Origin: Cupriavidus sp.
GTDB lineage: Bacteria > Pseudomonadota > Gammaproteobacteria > Burkholderiales > Burkholderiaceae
DNA length: 64,000 bases
Direction: 5' to 3'
Assembly: GCA_031180665.1 (NCBI GenBank)
Contig: JAPSLP010000008.1
Span: 1 to 64,000, forward strand
Positions 1-7,612 of the stretch are shown piece by piece. The position numbers were made by a program, and so were the translations under genes. Under the pieces are notes generated by a model. That model was not told the DNA's origin and searched no databases. It saw nothing but the letters and a program-made list of their open reading frames with translations. Each line of letters begins with the position of its first letter. Within the stretch, counting starts at the first letter, position 1.

Positions 1-277
1 ATTGTTTGGATGCTCTCTGCCGGGCTTGTGGCACGGGTTCAAGCGGTGCGCGTCTGCATGGGAGACCGCCTCATAAGCGGCCAGATGAGACAACCACTGA
101 TGTCGTGAACCGTCGATGATACTGCATCGCACCAGCACGGTCTATGGTCTCGTATCGTGTCGCCGGGGCGACACGGCCGCCCGGTTATTTGCTAGCATCG
201 GCCCATTTTGCTGATTTCCGGACTGCCGGCCGCCCCGCCCTGGTGCGGCATTCGCGCCGGCCGCCCTTGCCCGCCGC
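1..277. other. Intergenic/leader region at window edge
   Basis: No credible gene is seen before the sigma factor at 278. A perfect hairpin (GTGTCGCC at 157-164, GGCGACAC at 167-174, two-base loop) lies about 100 bases upstream of the sigma-factor start. It has no T-run on either side, so it is not a clear terminator. The neighbour further left is outside the window. Confidence 0.5.
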
Positions 278-844
278 ATGGCAACCGAACAGGAACTATC
301 CGATTTTCTCGCCAGCGCCGAACGCCGCGCCTTCAAGCACGCGGTATTCGCAGTACGGGACGAACAGGCCGCCCTGGACATCGTCCAGGACGCCATGATC
401 AAGCTGGCGGAGAAATACGGCGACCGCAGCCCCGCCGAGTTGCCGCCGCTCTTCCAGCGCATTTTGCAGAACACCATCCACGACTGGTTTCGCCGCCAGA
501 AGGTGCGCAACACGTGGGTCACGCTGTTCTCGAACCTGCGCGACGAGCGCGACGGCGAGGACGCCGACCTGCTCGAGGCGCTGGAGAGCGAGCCCGGTTC
601 GCAGGCGGCCGAGAGCAGCGCCGACCGGTTCGAGCGGGTGCAGACCATGCGCATCATCGAAGAAGAAGTCCAGCGCCTGCCCACCCGTCAACGCGAGGCC
701 TTCCTGCTGCGTTACTGGGAGGATATGGACGTCGCGGAAACGGCCGCTGCCATGGGATGTTCCGAAGGCAGCGTCAAGACCCACTGTTCGCGCGCCACGC
801 ATGCCCTGGCGCAGGCGCTGCGCGCCCGGGGACTCCGACTATGA
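278..844 (+). CDS. RNA polymerase ECF-type sigma factor
   Basis: A 188-residue sigma-70 family protein that should direct RNA polymerase to a small set of promoters. Region 2 spans roughly residues 10-75 and region 4 roughly 125-180. The C-terminal part carries a clear helix-turn-helix (DMDVAETAAAMGCSEGSVK). The length is typical of ECF sigma factors. The stop overlaps the next gene as ATGA (841-844), so the DUF3619 protein is translationally coupled to it. In ECF systems a coupled single-pass membrane protein is often the anti-sigma factor; that role is inferred here. No promoter could be assigned with confidence. Confidence 0.9.
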   Translation: MATEQELSDFLASAERRAFKHAVFAVRDEQAALDIVQDAMIKLAEKYGDRSPAELPPLFQRILQNTIHDWFRRQKVRNTWVTLFSNLRDERDGEDADLLEALESEPGSQAAESSADRFERVQTMRIIEEEVQRLPTRQREAFLLRYWEDMDVAETAAAMGCSEGSVKTHCSRATHALAQALRARGLRL

Positions 845-1269
845 ACAGCAGAAACGCATCCGAGATCGAGCAACGCCGCCTGGCCCGGCAGATCACCGCC
901 ATGCTGGACGCCTCGGCCAACCAGGTGCCGGACGACATCGCCGCCCGGCTGGCCGCCGCGCGCCGCGTGGCGCTGTCGCGCCGTCGCGTCGAAGCGCCTC
1001 AAACGTCACCTCGCCTTGCCGCGGCGGGTCCGTCTCTGCACGGCGACGCGCGCCGGTCCCTGCGCCCCCTGGGCGACTGGGTGCGCCGGCTCGGCCTGGT
1101 ATGGACGCTGGTCGCGCTGGCCGGCGGATTGGCCGGCATCTACCAATGGCAACAGCAGCAACGGATCGAGGAACTGGCCGATGTCGACGCCGCCATGCTG
1201 CTCGACGAACTGCCGCCGGCCGCCTACGCGGACGAAGGCTTCCATGTCTTCCTCAAGCATGGCGAATAA
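841..1269 (+). CDS. DUF3619 family membrane protein, possible anti-sigma factor
   Basis: A 142-residue protein with a soluble N-terminal half (about residues 1-80, Arg-rich), one hydrophobic segment at about 85-102 and a short acidic C-terminal tail. This matches the DUF3619 family, which in beta-proteobacteria sits directly after an ECF sigma gene. The ATG overlaps the sigma-factor stop by four bases. The layout, cytoplasmic domain plus a single membrane anchor, is that of an anti-sigma factor, but there is no zinc-binding HxxxCxxC motif, so this function is an inference from context. Confidence 0.8.
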   Translation: MNSRNASEIEQRRLARQITAMLDASANQVPDDIAARLAAARRVALSRRRVEAPQTSPRLAAAGPSLHGDARRSLRPLGDWVRRLGLVWTLVALAGGLAGIYQWQQQQRIEELADVDAAMLLDELPPAAYADEGFHVFLKHGE

Positions 1270-2089
1270 GCCGGATATGTCCGATAAGCCGGCGGCAATC
1301 CGCGCGCGCCGCGGCCTGGCGCTGCTGCTTGGAGCCGGCCTGGGCGCCGCCGCGCTGTGGTGCCTGACGCCGCCCGCCGCGCATGCCCACGATGCCGGCG
1401 AGCCGGCGGCCAAGGCGTCGCGCCCCGTGGCCAACCCCGCGGTCCGCACGGCCCGCCCCGCCTGGGCCGAACTGACGGCGGCGCAGCAGCGCGTGCTGGC
1501 GCCGCTCGCCGGCCAGTGGAACACGCTGACCGAGGTCCATCGCCGCAAATGGCTGCGCATCGCCGCGCGCTTCCAGGAACTGGCCCCGGCCGAGCAGCAG
1601 CGCCTGCATGCGCGCATGACCGAATGGGCGCAGATGACGCCGGAGCAGCGCCGGCTGGCGCGCGAGAACTTCCAGATCCATCGCACCGTGCCGGTCGAGC
1701 GCAAGACCGAGGCCTGGGACCGCTACCAGCAGTTGCCCGACGCGCAGAAGCGCCAGCTGGCCGAGGCCGCCAAGGTGCCGCCGCGTCCCGGCGCGGTCAG
1801 CGCGCTGCCGTCCAGCCGCAAGCCGCCGATTTCGACGACGCCGGTACGGACCGTGCCGCCCCAAGCGGCAAGCGGCGCCTCCGCACCGGTCGCCGCCGCG
1901 AGCGCTCCCGCGGTCCTCTCGGCCTCCGCCGCGCTGGTGCCGGGCGCAGCCCCGGCCAGCGGCGCCAGCGTGGCGGCAGCCAGCGCGGCCGTCCCTGTCG
2001 AGGCCGCCAGCGGCACGGCGGCGGCCTCGGCGCCCGTCACCGAGATCGCGCCGGCCACCAGCACCGACACCTTCTCTCGCGGCAACTGA
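1259..2089 (+). CDS. DUF3106 domain-containing exported protein
   Basis: A 276-residue protein overlapping the preceding gene by 11 bases. The N-terminus has a basic stretch and a hydrophobic Ala/Leu segment ending around residue 45 (PPAAHAH), consistent with export to the periplasm. The DUF3106 core covers about residues 65-185 and is helical, rich in W, Q and R (LAPLAGQWNTLTEVHRRKWL). The last 85 or so residues are a low-complexity Ala/Ser/Pro/Val tail. A second ATG lies at 1277; 1259 was chosen because it keeps overlap with the upstream gene. The function is unknown; it may be the periplasmic member of a sigma/anti-sigma envelope-sensing set. Confidence 0.78.
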   Translation: MANKPDMSDKPAAIRARRGLALLLGAGLGAAALWCLTPPAAHAHDAGEPAAKASRPVANPAVRTARPAWAELTAAQQRVLAPLAGQWNTLTEVHRRKWLRIAARFQELAPAEQQRLHARMTEWAQMTPEQRRLARENFQIHRTVPVERKTEAWDRYQQLPDAQKRQLAEAAKVPPRPGAVSALPSSRKPPISTTPVRTVPPQAASGASAPVAAASAPAVLSASAALVPGAAPASGASVAAASAAVPVEAASGTAAASAPVTEIAPATSTDTFSRGN

Positions 2090-2160
2090 TCGGCTTCGCC
2101 GGCCGCCGCGGCGGCGCGACGTTGCGCCGTCCGCGCGCCAACGCGCTCGCCAATCCGCTC

Positions 2161-2280
2161 CGTCGCGCAATCCGCCGCGCAGTCCGTCGCGCAGTCCGTC
2201 GGGCAATCCGTCGCGCAATCCGTCGCGCAATCCGTCGCGCAATCCGCCGCGTAACCCGTCGCAAAGTCCGCCACACAATC
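2161..2280. repeat. 12-bp tandem repeat, about ten units
   Basis: Ten consecutive 12-base units related to CGTCGCGCAATC fill the gap between the DUF3106 and RDD genes. Four units (2161, 2209, 2221, 2233) match exactly; the others carry one to five changes, and divergence grows toward the right end. The length is a multiple of three, so one frame reads an Arg/Ala/Ile/Val pattern, but it is not part of any plausible gene. Confidence 0.9.
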
Positions 2281-2327
2281 CGCCGCACTGCCACCCCGAT
2301 GCAGGCCGCGCCGACGCCTTTGGCATA

Positions 2328-2984
2328 ATGCCGCTGCCCATCACGCCAGCGGCACGGCATCCGTCCGCGCCTCGCCCGATTCGCATACCGCCGCCCATGC
2401 CCGCCAAGCCCGCCACTGACGCCACCGAACCCCGCTCCGAGACGACCGCCGCACGGCAGGCTCGGATGCAGCCCTCGGTGCAGACAACCCCACCGGCGCC
2501 CACCATCCGCCGCCGTGTCGCCTGCATGCTGTACGAAGGCGTGCTGCTGTTCGGCGTGCTCAGCGCCTCCACCGCGCTCTACCTGCTGGCCCGGCCGCTG
2601 CTGCGCAACCTGCGCATCGATACGCCGCTGGCCATGCAGCTGTGGAGCTTCGTCGTGATGGGCCTCTATTTCACCTGGTTCTGGCAACGCACCGGACAGA
2701 CCCTGCCGATGCAGACCTGGCGCATCCGCGTCGAGGGCGCCGACGGCCAGCCGCCGCGCTGGCCGCGCGCGGCGCTGCGCTATCTGCTGGCCTGGCTGTG
2801 GCTGCCGCCGTCGGCGGCAGTCGGCCATGCGCTGGGCCTCGTCAAGGGGCCCTTCGTCGGCGTACTGGCTTGCGGCCTGGGGATCTGGCTATTGCTGGCC
2901 TTCCTCGATCGGCGCCGCCAGTTCCTGCACGACCGGCTGGCCGGCACGCGGCTGGTCGACCTGCGGCCGCCGCGCCAGCCATGA
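2328..2984 (+). CDS. RDD family membrane protein
   Basis: A 218-residue integral membrane protein of the RDD family. The family signature is visible as the Arg at the start of the first membrane segment (TIRRRVACMLYEGVLLFGV), an aromatic-rich second segment with FTWFWQRTGQTLPMQTWRI, and a C-terminal segment ending in LHDRLAGTRLV. Three to four membrane segments are predicted. The first 60 residues are Pro/Thr-rich and probably cytoplasmic. An internal ATG at 2397 is an alternative start. Its stop overlaps the next ATG (2981-2984), coupling it to the hydrolase. RDD proteins have been proposed as transporters or ion exchangers; the substrate here is unknown. Confidence 0.85.
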   Translation: MPLPITPAARHPSAPRPIRIPPPMPAKPATDATEPRSETTAARQARMQPSVQTTPPAPTIRRRVACMLYEGVLLFGVLSASTALYLLARPLLRNLRIDTPLAMQLWSFVVMGLYFTWFWQRTGQTLPMQTWRIRVEGADGQPPRWPRAALRYLLAWLWLPPSAAVGHALGLVKGPFVGVLACGLGIWLLLAFLDRRRQFLHDRLAGTRLVDLRPPRQP

Positions 2985-3982
2985 AGCTGACCGCCACCGC
3001 GGTGCGCCGCATCGCCGTGGCGATGCAACTCGGCGGTGCGTACGGTGTCGCGCTGGCGCTGGTCCGGCTGGCCGACTGGCACTGGCCCGCGGCGCTGGCC
3101 GGGGGCATCGCCACGGTGCTGGTGCTGTTCGCGCTGTCCGTGGCGATGGCCTTCGCGATCTCGGTGGGCGGCACCGGCGCATTCGGCACCGGCATGCCGA
3201 CGCTGCCGCCCGCGCTGCAGGCACATCGCGCCGCCGCCCGGCTCGGGCCGGGGCAAGCCCTGCTCTGCTATCTGCGCGAGTGCATCGCGGTCTTCCGCAT
3301 GTTCAACTGGCTGCAGCCCTTTCGCCATCGCCAGCCGCTCGTACCGGCCGCGCCGGATGCCGCGTCGGCGCGACCGCCGGCGCTGCTGGTGCACGGCTAT
3401 GGCTGCAATCGCGCGGTCTGGCTCGACCTGCAGCCGGCGCTCGCCGCGGCGGGCTATCGCTGCGAGGCGATCGATCTCGAGCCGATGCTGGCCGATATCG
3501 ACGACTATGGCGACGCGCTGCTGGCCGCGATCGAAGCGCTGAGCCGCGACGCCGGCCGCGCCCCGCTGCTGCTGTGCCACAGCATGGGCGGACTGGCCGC
3601 ACGTGCGGCGCTCGCCCGTGCCCGCCGCGAGGGACGGCCGGCCGCTTGCGCGGGCATCGTCACGCTGGGCACGCCGCACCACGGCTGCACGCTGGCCAGC
3701 ATCGGCAGCGGCGCCAATGCGCGCCAGATGCGCTGCGGCAACGACTGGCTGCAGGCGCTGGGACGCAGTGAACCCCCGCGCGATCGCGCCGCGATGGTGT
3801 CGATCTTCAGCTGGCACGACTCGATCGCCGGCCCGGCCGAAACCAGCTGGCTCGACGGCGCCCACAACGTGGCGCTGGCCGGCATCGGCCATGTCTCGCT
3901 GCTGCGCGATCCTCGCGCGCTCGACGCGGTGCTGTCGGCACTGGACCGTCTCGCGCACGCCGCCGCTCCGGCCGCTTCCTGA
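2981..3982 (+). CDS. Membrane-anchored alpha/beta hydrolase (lipase/esterase-like)
   Basis: A 333-residue protein with two hydrophobic N-terminal segments (about residues 15-60), then an alpha/beta-hydrolase domain starting near PALLVHGYGCN at about residue 130. The nucleophile elbow reads CHSMGG with Ser201; the usual first Gly of GxSxG is Cys here. A TLGTPHHG motif, as in lipases of the PGAP1/triacylglycerol-lipase type, follows, and the catalytic His is probably H304 in GIGHVSLL. It is coupled to the RDD gene by ATGA. Likely an envelope-bound esterase or lipase; the substrate is unknown. Confidence 0.82.
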   Translation: MKLTATAVRRIAVAMQLGGAYGVALALVRLADWHWPAALAGGIATVLVLFALSVAMAFAISVGGTGAFGTGMPTLPPALQAHRAAARLGPGQALLCYLRECIAVFRMFNWLQPFRHRQPLVPAAPDAASARPPALLVHGYGCNRAVWLDLQPALAAAGYRCEAIDLEPMLADIDDYGDALLAAIEALSRDAGRAPLLLCHSMGGLAARAALARARREGRPAACAGIVTLGTPHHGCTLASIGSGANARQMRCGNDWLQALGRSEPPRDRAAMVSIFSWHDSIAGPAETSWLDGAHNVALAGIGHVSLLRDPRALDAVLSALDRLAHAAAPAAS

Positions 3983-4059
3983 CCGGTCGATTTCCCCGGC
4001 ATTGCCGTTCGCGTCCGCCGCCGACCGTCCTTGCGGTTGGTCACGTGTCATTCATGTTT

Positions 4060-4077
4060 CCGTCATGGCGCCGTCAT
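4060..4077 (+). promoter_or_regulatory. Candidate Pho box (PhoB binding site)
   Basis: Two CCGTCAT heptamers at 4060-4066 and 4071-4077 are separated by GGCG, giving the 7-4-7 direct-repeat layout and 11-base period of the PhoB consensus (CTGTCAT-N4-CTGTCAT). A related CATTCAT lies one period upstream at 4049. The site ends 43 bases before the chosen ATG of the metallophosphoesterase gene. Identification is by eye. Confidence 0.5.
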
Positions 4078-4120
4078 CGATGACTGGCTCAATGCAGTCA
4101 TCGCCGTCACCGGGGCCGCC

Positions 4121-5146
4121 ATGGTCAGTCCACTCCGTTCCGCCCGGGCACATCTGGCCCGCGCCGCGCAGCGACTGCGCGGACGCACCGACCCGATGCT
4201 GCCGCTGGCCGCCATTCCCGGCATGCCAGCCGCCTTCATGCCGCCCGGCCTGGACCGTGCGCCGACCACCGCCTTCCCCGCCGACACCGACCGCCTGAAC
4301 CACCAGGACCGGCGCGATCCGGTCCCGGCCACCGCCCCCTCCCCCGAGCCGCCTGAAGTCGAGCGCTACCGCGCGATCTGGCTGTCCGACATCCATCTGG
4401 GCACGCCGGGCTGCCAGGCGGACTACCTGCTCGACTTCCTCAAGCACAACGAGTCCGACACGCTGTACCTGGTCGGCGACATCATCGACGGCTGGCAGCT
4501 GCGGCGCGGGTGGTACTGGCCGCAGAGCCACAACGACGTCGTGCAGAAACTGCTGCGCAAGGCGCGCAAGGGCACCGAGGTCATCTATGTGCCCGGCAAC
4601 CACGACGAGGTCGCGCGGCAGTTCGATGGCCTGGCCTTCGGCGACGTGGTCGTGCGCGAGGAAGCGGTGCACGTGACCGCCACCGGCCGGCGCCTGTGGG
4701 TCGTGCATGGCGACCTGTTCGACGGCGTGGTGCAGCACGCACGCTGGCTCGCGTATCTGGGCGACACGCTCTACACGCTGATCCTGGCGCTGAACCGGCA
4801 TTTCAACCGCATTCGCGCGCGGCTGGGCTTTCCCTACTGGTCGCTGTCGCAGTACCTGAAGCACCAGGTCAAGAACGCGGTCAACTACATCAGCTCGTTC
4901 GAACACGCGATGGTCGAGGAAGCCCGCCGGCGCGGCTGCGACGGCGTGGTCTGCGGCCATATCCACAAGGCCGAGATCCGCGAGGTCGACGGCCAGCTCT
5001 ACTGCAACGACGGCGACTGGGTCGAGAGCCTGTCGGCGCTGGTCGAGACCATGGACGGCGAGCTCAAGATCGTCTACTGGACCGCGCTGCGCGACCCCGC
5101 GCCTGCCTTCGCGCGGCGCGCGCGCAAGAGCGTGGCGGCGGTCTAG
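4121..5146 (+). CDS. Metallophosphoesterase, PlcP/LpxH-like
   Basis: A 341-residue calcineurin-type metallophosphoesterase. The metal-binding motifs are in order: SDIHLG (D90, H92), GDIIDG (D120), GNHDE (N160, H161), HGDLFD and GHIHKAE. Generic annotation would call it UDP-2,3-diacylglucosamine diphosphatase (LpxH). The stretch between motifs (LRRGWYWPQSHNDVVQKLL) and the later YWSLSQYLKHQVKNAVNY resemble, from memory, PlcP, the phospholipase C that cleaves membrane phospholipids to diacylglycerol during phosphate starvation. The following glycosyltransferase and diacylglycerol kinase and the upstream Pho-box-like repeat support the PlcP reading. The first 80 residues are low complexity and the start is uncertain; upstream TTG at 4031 is possible. 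Confidence 0.75.
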   Translation: MVSPLRSARAHLARAAQRLRGRTDPMLPLAAIPGMPAAFMPPGLDRAPTTAFPADTDRLNHQDRRDPVPATAPSPEPPEVERYRAIWLSDIHLGTPGCQADYLLDFLKHNESDTLYLVGDIIDGWQLRRGWYWPQSHNDVVQKLLRKARKGTEVIYVPGNHDEVARQFDGLAFGDVVVREEAVHVTATGRRLWVVHGDLFDGVVQHARWLAYLGDTLYTLILALNRHFNRIRARLGFPYWSLSQYLKHQVKNAVNYISSFEHAMVEEARRRGCDGVVCGHIHKAEIREVDGQLYCNDGDWVESLSALVETMDGELKIVYWTALRDPAPAFARRARKSVAAV

Positions 5147-5214
5147 CGCCGCGCCGCATTCCGACCGATCGCTGCCCGGCAACCGATACCGCGGCCCCGC
5201 CGCAAGGACACATC

Positions 5215-6336
5215 ATGAAAATCCTGATCGTCACCGATGCCTGGGAACCGCAGGTCAACGGCGTGGTCCGCACGCTGAAGTCGACCCGCCGCGAACTGCA
5301 GGCGATGGGGCATACCGTCGAGCTGCTGACGCCGCTCGAGTTCCGCACGGTGCCCTGCCCCACGTATCCGGAGATCCGGCTGTCGCTGCTGCCCGGCGCG
5401 GCGGTACGCCGGCGCATCCGCGAATTCGCGCCGGACGCACTGCATATCGCCACGGAAGGCCCGCTGGGCCTGGCGGCGCGCCGTCACGCGGTGCGCCAGA
5501 AGCTGCCGTTCACCACCGCCTATCACACGCGCTTTCCCGAATACGTGCAGGCGCGCTTCGGCATTCCGCTGGCCTGGACCTATCGCTTCCTGCGCTGGTT
5601 CCACGGCCCGGCGCAGGCGGTGATGGCACCGACGCCGGTGGTGCTGCAGGATCTGCGCCGTTTCGGCATCGAACATGCGGTGCTGTGGACGCGCGGCGTC
5701 GATCTGGATGTGTTCGTGCCGCAGTCGGTCAACGTGCTGAACACCGCCCATCCGATCTTCCTGTACGTGGGACGCGTCGCGGTCGAGAAGAACGTCGAGG
5801 CCTTCCTCGCGCTCGATCTGCCCGGCTCCAAATGGGTGGTCGGCGACGGCCCCGCGCTGCCCGCGCTGCGGGCGCGCTATCCGAACGCGAATTACCTGGG
5901 CGTGCTGAGCCAGCCCGAGCTGGCCAAGGTGTATGCTTCGGCCGATGTCTTCGTGTTCCCGAGCCGCACCGATACCTTTGGCCTGGTGCTGCTCGAAGCG
6001 CTGGCCAGCGGTCTGCCGGTCGCGGCCTACCCGGTCACCGGCCCCATCGATGTGCTGGGCGACAGCGACGCCGGCGTGATGCACGAGGATTTGCGCGAGG
6101 CCTGCCTCGAAGCGCTGCGCATCGACCGTGCCACCGCACGCGCGCACGCCGAACGCTTCTCGTGGCGCGCCGCGTCCGAACAGTTCCTCGCGCATCTGCG
6201 ACCGCTGCACGGCGTGACCAACGGCCACGGCCAGACCGCGCGCCCCCGACAAGATCATGGCGAAACCCCCTCTTCCCTCCGACAACTCCGTGCCGAAGCC
6301 GACCTTGCCCCGCGAGAACGGCGACTACACGATTGA
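5215..6336 (+). CDS. GT4 family glycosyltransferase (glycolipid synthesis, Agt-like)
   Basis: A 373-residue GT-B fold glycosyltransferase. The N-terminal Rossmann domain begins MKILIVTDAWEPQVNGVVRT, typical of GT4 enzymes that glucosylate or mannosylate lipids. The C-terminal domain holds YVGRVAVEKNVEAF and the donor-binding SRTDTFGLVLLEALASGLPV with its EX7E-type Glu residues. It lies 68 bases after the metallophosphoesterase. With that gene it resembles the PlcP-Agt pair of rhizobia and marine bacteria, where the transferase makes glycolipids from the released diacylglycerol. Its last 80 bases overlap dgkA in another frame, so the C-terminal 27 residues (Arg/Gln-rich) are probably unconserved. 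Confidence 0.85.
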   Translation: MKILIVTDAWEPQVNGVVRTLKSTRRELQAMGHTVELLTPLEFRTVPCPTYPEIRLSLLPGAAVRRRIREFAPDALHIATEGPLGLAARRHAVRQKLPFTTAYHTRFPEYVQARFGIPLAWTYRFLRWFHGPAQAVMAPTPVVLQDLRRFGIEHAVLWTRGVDLDVFVPQSVNVLNTAHPIFLYVGRVAVEKNVEAFLALDLPGSKWVVGDGPALPALRARYPNANYLGVLSQPELAKVYASADVFVFPSRTDTFGLVLLEALASGLPVAAYPVTGPIDVLGDSDAGVMHEDLREACLEALRIDRATARAHAERFSWRAASEQFLAHLRPLHGVTNGHGQTARPRQDHGETPSSLRQLRAEADLAPRERRLHD

Positions 6337-6736
6337 AGACAACCCCCACAAGGGCAACCGCGGCATCGCCCGCGCCTGGCGCGCCGCGGTCAATTCGCTG
6401 TCGGGCCTGCGCTATGCGGTGCTCGAGGAAAGCGCGTTCCGGCAGGAGCTGACGCTCGTCGCGGTGCTGACGCCGCTGGCCTTCCTGCTGCCCGTGACGG
6501 TGGTCGAACGGATCCTGCTGCTCGGCACGCTGCTGCTGGTGCTGATCGTCGAGCTGCTCAACTCTAGCGTCGAGGCCGCGGTCGATCGCATCTCGCTGGA
6601 GCGGCACGGGCTGTCCAAGCGCGCCAAGGATTTCGGCAGCGCGGCAGTGATGCTGGCGCTGGTGCTGTGCGGCGGCACCTGGCTGGCGATCGCCGCCCCG
6701 CACGTGGTGGGCTGGCTGCGGGCGCTGGTGGGCTGA
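6257..6736 (+). CDS. dgkA: Diacylglycerol kinase
   Basis: A 159-residue small membrane kinase that phosphorylates diacylglycerol to phosphatidate in the inner membrane. Three membrane segments follow an approximately 40-residue hydrophilic N-terminus longer than the E. coli enzyme's. The active-site signature is present as VELLNSSVEAAVDRI (the family ExxNxxxE), followed by AKDFGSAAV. It overlaps the glycosyltransferase end by 80 bases. In this setting it could recycle diacylglycerol produced by the metallophosphoesterase; it also serves the usual recycling of diacylglycerol from periplasmic glucan and LPS modification. Confidence 0.92.
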   Translation: MAKPPLPSDNSVPKPTLPRENGDYTIEDNPHKGNRGIARAWRAAVNSLSGLRYAVLEESAFRQELTLVAVLTPLAFLLPVTVVERILLLGTLLLVLIVELLNSSVEAAVDRISLERHGLSKRAKDFGSAAVMLALVLCGGTWLAIAAPHVVGWLRALVG

Positions 6737-6787
6737 GCGCGCACCGCAGCGGCAGGACGCCGCGGGGCCGCCTGCGATGCCATTGCA

Positions 6788-6793
6788 TATAAT
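6788..6793 (+). promoter_or_regulatory. Candidate -10 element (TATAAT) for tetR-LOG operon
   Basis: A consensus TATAAT hexamer 73 bases before the TetR-type start, in a stretch with an otherwise very GC-rich background. No convincing -35 hexamer is at the right distance, so this is tentative. Confidence 0.35.
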
Positions 6794-6865
6794 CGCAGTC
6801 CGTCCATTCGCAGTGCGCCGGCCCGTCCATTTGCGGTCCGCGACTGTCCTAGCTTGCCCGGCCTC

Positions 6866-7612
6866 ATGGAATCCAAACCCCAGACCGGTCCCCGCCGCAC
6901 GCGGGACCGCATCCTCGATGTCTCGCTGCGCCTGTTCAACGAGGTCGGCGAGCCCAACGTGACCACCACCACCATCGCCGAGGCGATGGAGATCAGCCCC
7001 GGCAACCTGTACTACCATTTCCGCAACAAGGACGACATCATCACGTCGATCTTCGCGCGCTTCGAGCAGGAGATGGAGCGCCGGCTGAAGCTGCCCGACG
7101 ACCACAAGCCGACGCTCGGCGAAAGCTGGGGCTATCTGCAGTACATGTCCGAGTTCCTGTGGAACTACCGCTTCCTGTATCGGGACATCAACGATCTGCT
7201 GGCCCGCAACCGGATGCTGGAGACCAATTTCAAGCGCATCGTCGAGCAGAAGAAGCGCTTCGCGCAGGAGATCTGCCGCCAGTTCCTCGACGACGGCGAG
7301 ATGGAGGCCACGCCGGAACAGGTCGACGCGATCTGCACCAATATCGTCGTGGTCGCGACCTACTGGCTGTCGTTCCAGTTCGTGCAGCATCCGCGCCAGT
7401 ACAACGATCCCGAGCAGATCCGCGGCTATCTGCACAGCGCCAGCTATCACATCTTCTCGATCCTCGCGCCGTATCTGCGCGGCAACGCGCGCCTGGCCTT
7501 CGATCAGCTCGCGCGCGAGTTTTCCGCCGGCAAGGCGCAGGCGGAACAGTTGGGCAAGGCCGGCGCGCCGTCGCCCTCCCACCCCAAACCCGGACAGGAA
7601 GGAAAGCAGTGA
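6866..7612 (+). CDS. TetR/AcrR family transcriptional regulator
   Basis: A 248-residue regulator. The N-terminal TetR helix-turn-helix is clear (residues about 12-60, with TTTTIAEAMEISPGNLYYHF), and the larger C-terminal half is a ligand-binding/dimerisation domain with many aromatic residues (WNYRFLYRDINDLL). It resembles the TetR regulators of fatty-acid or lipid genes in beta-proteobacteria, but the ligand cannot be read from sequence. The ATG at 6866 is preferred; 6854 is a TTG. The stop overlaps the GTG of the LOG-family gene, so the two are co-translated. Confidence 0.88.
   Translation: MESKPQTGPRRTRDRILDVSLRLFNEVGEPNVTTTTIAEAMEISPGNLYYHFRNKDDIITSIFARFEQEMERRLKLPDDHKPTLGESWGYLQYMSEFLWNYRFLYRDINDLLARNRMLETNFKRIVEQKKRFAQEICRQFLDDGEMEATPEQVDAICTNIVVVATYWLSFQFVQHPRQYNDPEQIRGYLHSASYHIFSILAPYLRGNARLAFDQLAREFSAGKAQAEQLGKAGAPSPSHPKPGQEGKQ

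Noticed and set aside
1357..2328. Open frame reading Arg-Arg-Ala-Ile repeats through 2161-2280
   Set aside because: It is a translation of the 12-bp tandem array joined to an out-of-frame part of the DUF3106 gene.
4121..5146. Firm LpxH call for the metallophosphoesterase
   Set aside because: The motifs are shared with the wider metallophosphoesterase family, and the neighbours and the inner blocks favour PlcP. LpxH is kept as the alternative.
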